From positions 15,387,111 to 15,451,110 of the forward strand of contig NC_056552.1 of NCBI RefSeq assembly GCF_910596095.1: 64,000 nucleotides of DNA, given 5' to 3'. Shown in pieces: positions 1-12,200 of the stretch. The notes beneath the pieces are model-generated. The model had not been told where the DNA came from, ran no database searches, and saw nothing but the letters and a program-made list of their open reading frames with translations. The DNA is from Thunnus maccoyii. Its lineage: Eukaryota; Chordata; Actinopteri; Scombriformes; Scombridae. Made by a program: the position numbers and the translations under genes. Every line of letters begins with the position of its first letter. Position 1 is the stretch's first letter.

Positions 1-3000
1 TATATGAGAGGAAGGAATAGCAGAACACAAATATAGTTTCAAATCTAAATGTATCGAGTGCTGTACAGAGCAGAACTCCAAATAAACTCACTGAGATATG
101 GGATTCGCAAAATGCAAGTCAAGTTATGCCAATGACCAAGTGTACTAATGAGAAGGAGGCTGCAGTGAAGAAGAGAGAAATAAACAGTAACAGGTGTGAC
201 TGGTGGCAGGACACTGTCATTAATGTGACTGTATGCATAACTTCAGTACTCTGCCAGCACTGATAAGTTATTTAATGTGCCCTATTTCTCTTGACTACTA
301 TAATGTTGTTATCCTGTTAGCCATTCATTTTATTTAGTTTAGGCTTTGATAGTTGGCTCATCAAATATTTGGATTGAAAGTGAGTTGGATTCATGGAAGA
401 ATTGGTAGTTTTTAAGATTAAATTAGTTTTAAGGAAGAGTCTTAACTGTGGCCTCCAGTAGTGCCTGAAACTGCAGCAGCCAGCACTCGAGGAGGAGAGG
501 CATTACTCTACCTAAATCTAATATTTTTCAAACATTGCTTTTCTTGCCATTGACAATTCACATACATAGTTTTTATATACAAGGAATATATGTATTTATT
601 TCTTTGCATAACAAGAGTACCAAAGTGCAACATCAATATAAAGATTTGAGACTTTAAATTATAAATATTAGTTTATTAAACCCTCTGCTATGTCCTCCTC
701 TGGATTCTTCAGTATCTGTCCCAGGACCACAGTCTACAAAGTGTACAGCTCACAGAAAAGGCCTTGAGAGAGGCCCTGAAATGTCTCTTGAAATCAAAAT
801 TGGGAATTTTGCATAGAAATCTGCTATATTGTCACCCAAAACCCTAATCATTTTCACATTACTAGAAGGCAATGGTGATATTAAATGTTGTTTTTTTCTG
901 TGATTCATTCTTATGAAATGCATTGAAGTGATTTTTCCCCTCTCACAGCTGTCAGTGTGGGTTTATTTGCAGCAGGTTTAGAGCAACATTGTTGAGCAAA
1001 GTTGTTTCCAATGCCAACTAGTGTTTCACACTCAACAGTTGGAGTCCACTGGATGTCAACCAAACACTGAGTCAGAGCCATTTTGGCCAGCCTCCTTATA
1101 ACAGCTGCACTCATCTGGGCAGGAATACACATCGCAGACATGGCTCTGTGGAGTCCAGGAATCTTTGTTGAACAGTGGTCGCACTGTGGTCTTCAGCCCA
1201 CGTTTTTTTTATGGTAAACAGAGCGACACACTAACATCCTGACCGCCAAACCCCACCCTCACCTCATCTGTACCAACACATCCTCCTATGGATTAGTGCC
1301 ATGAAACCACTTCAGCATTAACAGCTGTCTTATGTCATTAACTGACACAATTTGGCTTTGTATCATGTCATTTGTGTGTTTTAAAAATAGTTTGTTTTAG
1401 TACTCAATGTGGTTTCATACTATGATAGTACAGGTGTACAAGGCAACAGATGTCAGTTGAGAGCAGGTACAGGAGACACTGATTATTTGTCTTTGGCCTT
1501 CTTGAAAACCATCATGACATTGTGTCTTCACCTCTGTGTGGGAGGTCTACACAGGCTATCAATGTGATTGAGTGTATTCTGTGAAGATTTGTGAGGAAAT
1601 ACAGTAAACTGACCTTCCAACTCTCAACAGTTTAATACAGATATACATTTTACTCTCAGAACACGTGTCAGTCACAGAAACCACTGACCTGTAAAAGCTC
1701 TTTCCAGGCAAGGAACCTTTAAACAAAGTGTCTACAACCACACTAGCATCTGTGTGAGGCTGAGGATTTTTTAGCTAAATGCTAACAGCAACATATTGCT
1801 GCCACCATGACAATAAATATTCATGTTATAACATGATATTTTTTGTGTTATTCTGAGATATTTTCTCGTTATTACTAGATATCAGGTTATTTATTTTTTA
1901 CAAGAAACATTTCTTGTAATGACAACATATCACTTTATCTGATTAGAACACAAAACTTTCTCATCATTTCACAAAATGAATGTATCTCATTAAACATCTC
2001 TAGTTATAAGTTTGCAAGTTGTTTATAACAAGAAATTTCCATATGTCATTAAAACAAGAAAACAAGCCAGTTGGTGCCTAAAGAGACAATATTTTAGCCT
2101 ACATGTGCTAGGTAAAGTGAAAATTACTGGCGATATAACAAGATTCTAACATAAGCATGCAAACATGCTCACAAAAACATGCTAACATACTAAAGTTTAG
2201 CAGGAACAATGTTTACCATGTTTGGCATCTTAGTTTAACGTGTTAGCATGCTAACATTTGCTAATTAGCACTCAAGAAAGTATTAAGGCTGATAGGAATG
2301 TCATTAATTTGACAAGTGTTTGGTCATAAACCAAAATATTGGATGGACAAATTAAAAATGTGACCTGATAATGGCACTAAGGCTAATGGATCACAAAAAG
2401 TTACAATGCATCCTGAAGTTAATACGAATGTGTGTACCAAATGTAATTGCCATTAGAGCCATACTACTAGCATGCATGCTCTGATTTAAGCTTATAACCA
2501 ATTTGGTAAGTGTAGCGAAGGAGGGTTTCCACAATAGGTCACAACCGTGGTCTCCCAGACTTTGGACAACTGCACCAACCCTTCAGCCAAAGCCTCAACC
2601 CACTAGCCAAGGGCTGGAGCATCTAGTCATCCATGGTTATTACTCTCTAGAGGGCACGGGCCTGCACCATGACAGTAAGACAGTAAATGTCACATTGTCT
2701 TCACAGGAACATAAAACTAGCAATTCAATGCAAATACAATTATTACATCAAGTATTATTCTACTCATCCCTTTGACTGCCAATCAACACACTGTAGGAGA
2801 CTGTCTGCATCTAGCACAAACATACTTGTTAAAGCATCATTGTCCCATAAGGATTTCTTTAATGTCCTAAATAAAGGATGATTGAAAATATTTCCAAGAG
2901 ATCAGAAGCTGAAAGAGCAGCGAGGAAGTGAAAGACAGATTTGTTGCCATGTGGTGAAAAGTTAGCCAGATGGTTTGTCAGAGGTATTGACTGAGTTTGT

Positions 3001-4180
3001 TGAGAAGCCAAGTATGTGAGAGGTCTGGGTGGGCTGGGAGGTGAGATGTTAACCTCTCCTTGACCCTATAAGAAGAGGATTTGGACTTTAGGTGAGGAAT
3101 CTATGTGAAAGGTGAGATATCTTTCTCTTTTTACCCGCTTTTTTCTTTAAATATACAAGGGGCCTCTCACCCATCAACAGTATGTGTGTGCTGAGACCAT
3201 GGAGACTTTATGGACCTAAAGAGCCCACTAACAGTTTCCATCATATCACTCATTGCACAGACTACTCTGCGTCTTGAGCTGATGTAATTTCTGTCGTAAA
3301 GTCCATTCATAAATAAGAGTATAGTTCAGTCAGGATGCATGTTGAGCTCTCTGTAAAGTACATATTTACTCTTTACCAGACAGCTAATACTGAGTTTTTT
3401 GTTTTAATGTACTGAAGCATTTGACCAAAGTGCCTTTAAAAAATATTCTTAAAACCAAATACTGAACTAAACTGTGGCCTATTCAGAACTTTACATGTGC
3501 AATTTTATTTTTGTTGTGCTCTGTCATTGAGTTACAGTCATTTGAGTGATTTATTGCTGAAAGTATTTAAAGTATATTTACTTTAACCTGTCTGCAGTAT
3601 ATGTCTTTCCATAGTCTGGACTGTTCAGATGATTATTTTTCCTGTTTAAGGTTGTTTTCTTTGGATTACAGTGTGTTTGATGTTCTTATGTGAAGGTTAT
3701 ATATGTCATCCTCTCCTCTCCTCATCCTCTTATATTTGAGCCCATTTGAATAAATCAAAGTCTGTTTTTAGAACACATTTTATGCTTTGTGTTAGCCAAC
3801 ATCATCATAGCAAACTCCTTGATTTAAAATAATACATCGATTAATAAGCTGTATCAAATGTTTGAAGAATATATTTGTGAAAAGATGCTTTTATGGTGTG
3901 TGCAAACAATTTAAACTATGAGTGCAAAGCAGCTGTATCATCCTTTAATCCAGTTTGCGTGATGATGCACCGTTCCAGACTTCATCAGTCAACGTCCAAT
4001 CTGATGAACTCCCTCTCTTTGCTTCTCTATCTCTCCCTTAAGTGTTAATGTACTTTAAGTGCCCAATTATTCAGTTAGTGTGTGTACACCTCGGGTGTCC
4101 CCTAACAAGGGGGGGTAGGATCTGGAGAACAGGAGCATCTACAGGACAACATGAGGTGGTAAGAGGAGGGGCGCCTCAGA
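1..4180. other. Intergenic region without a recognisable gene
   Basis: No open frame here gives a recognisable protein or a consistent exon series; the short frames present look random. AT-rich sequence dominates. A GCTAAC/GCATGC-rich dispersed repeat lies near 2,100-2,480. An AATAAA at about 3,750 on the + strand could be the end of an upstream transcript, but no coding exon was found before it. The last hundred bases lead into the promoter of the calymmin-like gene. Confidence 0.5.
2100..2480. repeat. Dispersed teleost-type repeat (GCTAAC-rich)
   Basis: The segment repeats AACATGCTAACA and TTAGCATGCTAACA and continues into a stretch with GTCATTAATTTGACAAG and TTTGGTCATAAACCAAA. I recognise this as resembling an abundant dispersed sequence of percomorph fish introns and spacers. 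No terminal repeats or target-site duplication were identified, so class and exact ends are uncertain. Confidence 0.4.
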
Positions 4181-4185
4181 CCAGA

Positions 4186-4285
4186 GTGTATATTAGACCC
4201 TCACAATCAGGGTTCATTGCCCACTCCAGAACATCTGCTTCGCCCTCCTCATTCTCCTGCTGGGTCTAAAACATTCAGGTCCACT
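4186..4285 (+). promoter_or_regulatory. Putative core promoter and 5'UTR of calymmin-like gene
   Basis: A TATA-like TATATT at 4,189-4,194 lies about 95 bases before the start codon at 4,286. Initiation 25-30 bases downstream would give a 5'UTR of about 65 bases. No in-frame upstream ATG was noticed. The site is weak by consensus and is inferred from position only. Confidence 0.35.
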
Positions 4286-4352
4286 ATGTTGGGACAATTA
4301 CTACTTCGGAGTGCAGTGGTCCTTTGGCTGGCGCAGACGGCACACACAGGGG
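4286..4352 (+). other. cmn: Exon 1 of calymmin-like gene: signal peptide
   Basis: The exon encodes 22 codons plus one base. The peptide has a basic/polar start, a hydrophobic core (AVVLWLA) and a small-residue end (QTAHTGG) suitable for signal peptidase. The donor is GG|GTGAGT at 4,353. ATG 4,286 is chosen because it directly begins the signal peptide and gives phase 1, matching every downstream exon. Confidence 0.8.
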
Positions 4353-6263
4353 GTGAGTGTGAAGTGCGGATGTGAAGGCCACTGCTGAGAATCAGTCAAA
4401 TATATCTAAAATAATGTGATAGCCATCAGCTCAGTGGTCAAATTAAGTTGTTTAAACTGGATTTACATTCATTTGTGAGACCACATTGTGTAAAAGAAGG
4501 GCAATTATGTGTTTTATTAGAATGAATGTAAATATATCAGGTGATAGAAAATTAGGATAGTTCACATAGGAATTGGATTTTTTGTTGTAATTCAGTATTT
4601 ACCTGAAGTACTGGTACCTCATAGTTTACTGTGTAGGATACTATATCCTCTATGTTCTGCGGCATCTTTATGGTCAGTTATGTGTCTGCATGGTCTGCTG
4701 TTGGAAGAAAAGGTGAGATGCGATTGAGTTATAAGCTGACATGATGCGTAACAAGTGTGATGATGCTGTTGTCTGGCGCAGAGGAACTGCTTTCTGCAAA
4801 GAGATCTGTAATTCGAAGTCTTAACACTTGTAAAGCAACATATTTCATGATTTGATGTTCACAACAGAAATATTTTCTAGTTCAGTGAAAAATTGTGAGA
4901 CAAAATAGTACAAAATAACCAAAAATACAGAATATCTAAACCTGAGACTGCTGTAATTTGATATTTTCTTTCTTTTTACATCTAGACAATATCTCAGGTC
5001 TATGTACCTTAGTGTGAGTAAAATATTTTGTCTTGAGTGATGGTTTCTAACATGTGGCTTTTGAATACTTTGAAATTAAACATGATCTAGATTTAAACCT
5101 ATCCTCTAATAACAGATCAGAATTATTCAAGGTGCAGCCAGAATTTTAATGATTTGAACAGAGAAAAATGTGAAATTATTAAACATCTCCATGAATATAT
5201 ATAGAGTCTACTTGTATTTGTATATTCTGTATATTGTTGGCATTCTTGCATTCATCAAAGAATCCCAAACTATGTTAAAATGATGCATACTCCAGTCTGG
5301 CAGTGAAGAGTACAACCTGCTCCTGAAGAGATGAAGAGATGAAACAAATGTCTTTCAGGTGCTCGGGTTTGCCTGTCAAATTTCAAACGATCATGTTAAA
5401 CTGAAGTCTCGGCAACCCTCCCTGTGTAGTTCTGAAGTTGTTCGGCCCTCTTCCAAGTTTTCTTGCAATGACGCGAAGCAGCTATATATTCTGTTTTCTC
5501 TTTACCAGCTGTCTCAGTTTTGTGAAATCAAAGGCAGCTCGGCTTTGGTGGCATCAGCAGTCTAAATTTAACATCCCTCTGTGAGAAGGGAAGAGAATAG
5601 TTTTACTACTTGTACACAGTCACTCCATTGAATTTCTGTTGAATCTAGACTCACAACTTCCCAAAAATGTTTCTGACTCACAAGACTGGATTTAATAAAA
5701 TTTAGTGTGTAATTCTAATTTAGGGACTGTACAAAAAATATTGGAGTGGGGAGGGGTGTGAATCTTATGTTTAAATTTCTTTTTGTTTTTTTGACTCTGC
5801 CTTTGACTTAGAAAAAAAAGAGAGAAAAAAAAATATATATATATCAAAAAAATATAACTGAATTGGTACAATTAATTTCATAATAAATAATTAGAAAATG
5901 GTCAAGTGGAAGAATTTGTAATTGTAATTGTAAGACTGTATGCCCCAATTTAACCCTTTGTGGATAGAAAATTCACTTTAGCCACCAGAATAAAGCCCCT
6001 TATATAAACAGTTATTATTGTCACTGAATAAACTGTCAATCAACAGCTCTGTGCCTGCTCCAAACAATAAAATAATCAAAAAGCTTCTACCAATTAGTGG
6101 AGGCTGGTGTATAAACAGATTATGAATGAGAATATAAAGAAGTAAACACCATAAAATATCTCTTCATGGAAGAAGTTATAATTGTTGACAAATACTGTAC
6201 ATTAATAAACACTTAAAATGTTCCTCTATCCACTTATAACTACATTATAGTGTGTTATAATAT

Positions 6264-6294
<31 letters not shown>

Positions 6295-9200
6295 GCCAAA
6301 TAGGGCGACTTAAACTAAAGTATTACCAAAAAAATACATAAACCCCCAATTCTGATCCCCCCCATAGTTTTCATGCAGTCCCTTACAAACTCATGATGAT
6401 GCAGGTTTCTAAATTGAAATGAGCATTTTTGTCAATCAGATGTTAAACCTGCAGTGCGGAACTTTTACATATAAATGAATGTCTGTTACATTCAAGCCCT
6501 TGACAAACAAGTTCACCACCAGATTAATTTGTCTGTATTTCACAGTACACAGAGTTTTTAAATCTCATGTTGGGCGCGACACTCCGTGCTGGCCATTTGG
6601 CTGTTAATCATGCGGTTCCTCTGGACTTTCCAAATGTTATCGGACCAAGTAGATCAAATTCTGAGAGTGAAACGAGCCACAACAGGTTACAGTCAGTGTA
6701 TACTGGCCAGCAGGCATACTGGGACAAATCCTGATGGGCCAGTGGGCCGTCAAAATATCCGTTTTTATTTGGGGTGCACATAGAAGCATGCTGCATACCT
6801 GTGTCAGGCCGAGTGCCCCCCTTTAACTCTCACTGCCGGAGGGGGGAGACACTCCAGCTTTAATAAAAGCTATTGTGGTGGCCTCCAGGTGGATTCTATT
6901 CTTTGATATAAAACTGAAAAAGTATGGAGTTATTTGGTGTCAAGAGTCAGTTCAGTGGTTCAGTACCCACACACTTAATATCTTTTCCCCTCTTGATATG
7001 TTTGATATCATCTTGGACATTTGCATCTAAATAGACAGCTGTATTAAGTTATGTGAGATGATTGTTAGATAATTTTGTGAGGACTACAGATTTAACATCA
7101 GTGTTTTGATTCAAAGTCTGATTCTTAATCTGTGGAGTAAGACTTGATATGTCTTGTGGATATGTTGCTAAGCCAGATGATGATTTTGTTACTGAGAATT
7201 GCTGAAATCAAAGCATACCTTTACATTAAACGTGTTGTGTTCAAGGTTATGGTCCTGCACCTGGAGTATCCAATGGACAAGGGCCACAACCTAATGGTGA
7301 ATCCATCACATTTTGTACACTTGTTAAACATGTAAATCATTGCATGTATGATAGTTTCAAACAAGCCAAAGCCTTTGTCACAGTTATGTCCTTTTTTTCT
7401 AGGAAAGAAACCTCAGAACGGTGGAGGTGTGGGAAGAATGCTCATACCATCAAAAGGTAAACTAACAGAAAATTTCTCCAGCCATGAATTTCTTTGTTTC
7501 TGAGAATTTTATATTTAGTCTTACTATTATTTTTTCTAAGGTGTGGGTCCAGTAATGGGTGCACAGAATGGATACGGTGGATACCCCACAAAAGGAGTAG
7601 GTCAGTGACTACAGGATGTGAATATGAAATAAATTTGCATGACTGGTTAACATGATTTTCAGTAATTTTCCTGACGTTTACACTCAGGCAATGGGCCAGC
7701 AGCTGGTGTTTCAACTGCAAATGGAGGAAAATCTAACGGTAAATCTCTTTCCACACTATTGAATACAAATTTAGAGCTTATTCTCATTACATACAACATT
7801 TCTTACCACATATATAATCTATTTAAGGCTATGGTGCAGCTGCTGGTGTGACCACTGGAGTAGGGATGAAAGGTAAATTCACCATGTACCTTTATTCATG
7901 ATATTTAAACAAATCTTGTAGTTTATCACTGTGAAATCAAAGCTGATTAATATAAGAAATATGCAAATATCTTGTTATTTTTATGTTTTTCCATTTTGTC
8001 ATTTAAGGCTATGGAGCAGCAGCTGGTGCAACCAATGGACAAGGTGGGAAACCACAAGGTAGGTATTCCAATGTGGACCAATCACAGCTAAAACGCTTTC
8101 AGCATATCAACATTTTTAGGTGAGTGAAATTCACACAGACACAGTGTGTCAATTTCTTAACAGCTTACATTCAGAACTCTGTGAGTTGACATGATGATGG
8201 TCTGACAGTCGTGAAAACTTCAATCAATAGATGGCAGCAAAAGCAAGATTTTAAGTCTCTGTTTGACCACTAAACTGATGCACAACAAATGGTCTTAAAA
8301 ATAGGATGTTAAAAGTTAGTTGCTTTCCTCATTCATAGAGAGAAGTGGCTGTCATCAGCTTGGATTATATCAGTCATAATGTTCATAAAGAAACCACTCC
8401 AAACCAATCCCAAATCCTCAAATATGGTTTAATTATCCTAAATAGTTGAACACACTGCCTCTGGTAGAGCTTCAAAGGTAATTAAAGTTGAATATACTGC
8501 AAGAATTGAAATCTCTCTCATTCCCTTTATATGAAGGTCACTAACTCACCAGCAGCAATCAATGAGCAATGCAAAATGCCCTTAAAGGACAGGTTCACAA
8601 TTTTTCAAGATTTTTTATGAAGGGATCCTCTAATGGTTTGTGTGAACAGGAAGGATTATTATGGCAAGAAAAACCTCTTTCAATGTTCATTTGGGCACCT
8701 GACTGTCAAGACAGACTTGAAAAATGGTGAACCTGTCCTTTAAACTTTGTCATTGAGTCCTGTACTTTATTTTAAAAAAAAACCCAACAGCATTAAGTTG
8801 TATTAGTGATGAACTATTGTTTTTGAAATTAACAACACAGAATGTTTAAACTCTGTATCAGGTCACTGCTTTCCACTAACCATCTTCCAATCTCCATATG
8901 CATTGTGTTTCTGATAGGAGGTAATCCAGCAGTTTTGCCCAGTGGAAATGGAGCTAAATCTAATGGTAAATGTCATGTCTTATGGTTTGCCTTCATGGTA
9001 GAAATAATTCTAATGTGACTTAATGATTGATTGTTATAATATAATAACATTGTGATCATTGTTGATATGGTGTTCAAGCCGGCCCGACCAATGGACAACA
9101 AATGAAAGGCAATGGTATGACACAAGTCTTCTCGATGAGGACACATGCATACTCTCACACACATTCACTGAGCAATAAAACCATTTAGTTTAAACTGTCT

Positions 9201-12200
9201 TTATGTTGCAGGTTACAGTGCTCAAGCTGGTGCATACGGTGGACAAGGAACTAAAGGCAATGGTATTTCAGATGTGATGATGTGATCATATTTGGGGTTG
9301 ATATGCATATGTGTTCAATTGAATCATATACATCATAATTTCTATGCTATAAAAGCATCAAATTATACATTTAACCTCTAGGTTATGGAGCTCCTGCTGC
9401 TGTAGCACCCAACGGAAACAGAGGACATTTGAATGGTGAGTTGTCATCTTTTTTATTAGTTTGTATACAATTTGGTCCTCTAGAAAAATGCCAAATGTAC
9501 AGAGAGATAAGAGTTAGTGCTGAAGTAGAATCTTATATTAATGCTAGCGATACAGTGAATCTGTTTGAGGTCATTTTGTAGTACTGCTGCAGTCCCAAAC
9601 AGCAAAGCTAATGAGTCTCTTGTTTGATTCTGTTATCGGCTTTTAGGTTATGGTGCAGCAGCTGGTGGTCTAGGTGGAAATGGAGCTAAACCCAATGGTG
9701 AGTGAACATTGATAATGCTTTTTGTTCAATATCAAATGCCAGTGTTACAGTTCTTCATGTATTTATGTCAGAAACAGTATGATGCAGATTTTACATGAGA
9801 TAAACTTCAATTTAGGTTTGCAATCAACAATTATGTCTCATTATAGATTATTTTTCTGATTAATAGATGAATCACTATAAAATGTAAATTAACAAAATTT
9901 TTAAAAAATATACTAGAGCCCAAAGTAATGTCTCAAAATGACAAGCAGCAAAAATAAGTAATTTTATGATAATTTCTGAAGCTGTAAGAGAATGGTTGAT
10001 ATTTTTCACCTGATAACAAAAGCAGTTATGACCAACTAAAGGCTCAGCTAATGATGGCATAAAATTGAATGTTTTTGCTTTTTAATGTTATGAACAAGGA
10101 TAAAGTTTTGTATGTGTTTGTAGGTGGTGCTGCTGCACATGATGGATTTGCAACCAAAGGCAACGGTATGGCAGCTCTTACAGCATTGTTATTAAGTGTT
10201 CATGTTAAATGACTGGATGTTCACTATGCAGTCTAGTTGTGTGTGTGATGAAAACTCACATGTATACTAAGTTACACTGACTAAATGTTGGCACACAGAC
10301 TTGCTAAAGGCCATACTAGTTCAGAGTTTTTTCTATCAGAGAAAACATGCAAACTCCACACAGAAAGCGTGACTTCAGTTTTCTCTGTTCAGAATCAAAC
10401 CCAGAATGGAGACAACTAACCACCCAGCTTTAATCACAGAGTTGCTGTGAGTCTGGGGTGGAGTAGTCATACCCACCATGTACTTGAAGCATTCAAATAA
10501 AAACTATTATAAAATCTAAAAGGATTAAAATTCTAAAGAATCAACAGATTCTTATGTATAAACAGTTAAAGGAAACAACCACAAGGAGCTAAAAGTGATC
10601 TTGTTACAGCACCAACATGTTGCAAAGAGTTCAAATACTACTTTATGCTAAATAAATGAAGTTTAATTCCTCTGTTTGCCAGGATATGGTGCTACATCTG
10701 GTGTACCAAATGGAAATGGGGCTAAAACCAACGGTAATGTCTGCAAAAGCAGAACTTTTAACATATTTAGATTAAATTATTTAGTACAGAAGAAGGTGTT
10801 ACATATTTGAATGTAAGTAATTGTTTTTTTGGTCTTTAGGTCAAAAAGCCACAGCAGGTCCTTCTGGTGGAAATGGGGCAAGGCCCAATGGTGAGAGATG
10901 TAAAATGGTCAAATAGGAATAGACGGCATGATATTTTTCTGAGTTTCTGTTTGTTTGTTTGTTCTTTAACTTGAACATGTCTCTGTATTTAACAGGCCAG
11001 GGGGGAGCTGGAAGTAAACCCATGAAAGGATATGGCCGACCACCTTATGGGGCAGGTAATTAATGTTCTGCCACCTTGTTGTTCAGATCGTAACATTCAC
11101 TTTCACACCACATTGTTTCATCTGTATTTCTTTGATAAAAGGTCCAAGTGTGGGGATGGGAGCCTCCAGAGGTCTGGGAGTACCTCAGCTTGCCAGGAAC
11201 CAAGGGACAGGTGAGTGAAGGCCATTACACAGAACTGAGGTCACCACCTAATACATCAGTAACAATGTCTTTATTTGTTCTTCCAGCATATGGCAGTAAT
11301 GGTTATAATGGTTATGGCACTCAGCCAATGGGAGGTGAGTCATACACCAGTTAGTCCTTACTGAATACAATGATGAATATAATATAAAGTGTATTTTTAA
11401 TATATACGTGTATTCTGTATTTACAAGGCTACAACGGTGGTTATGGCAATGCTGGTTTTGCTCTGGGACCTCGGTTTGGAAATGGAGGAATGAAGGGACC
11501 GAAGCAAGGTAGGAATATCCTCACTGTTTAGTGAAAATTATATATCTACAATTTTGATGATCTTCGTGTTTTTAGATTCCATGTTCAACAAGCACAATTC
11601 CCTGAGCTCATGATATAATATTACAACTTCAGGCTATGGTACCTCAGCTGGTGTGCCCAATGGACAAGGTGCAAAACCCAGTGGTAAACCTATAAATGAT
11701 ATCTAATGCAATGTATCACATCCAGTAAAAACAATTGTCAGACATCTTTTAAATCACTGTGTTTTAAAATTAAGGTTATGCTGGAGCCAGAGCACCTAAC
11801 GGGAATGGAGCTGTGCCAAATGGTGGGTCAGCATACTATATATTTGTTATTCTTAATCTTATTACATATACAGTACAAGGTTAATTATTTTTTTCTGTTT
11901 CTGATACTATTTAGGTTATGGATACCCCAATGGTGGAGCCACTAGACCAGCAAAACCAGGTATCTGTGTGGCCACATTTCTGGATATACATACAGTATTC
12001 ACTTCCTAGCACTTTGCCAAGATTCATAGTCAGGTGAGGTCATTAGTTTTGAAGAATATTTAAAGCAGAAACCACTTTTTGAACCAAGAGGGAATGTTTG
12101 TCTGAGATGGAAAAACAAAAAAACATAATTTCACTAAATAATTTTAGTTCAAATTGTACATTGTTGGAGTCATACATCACTCAAACATGTGGCATAGGCG

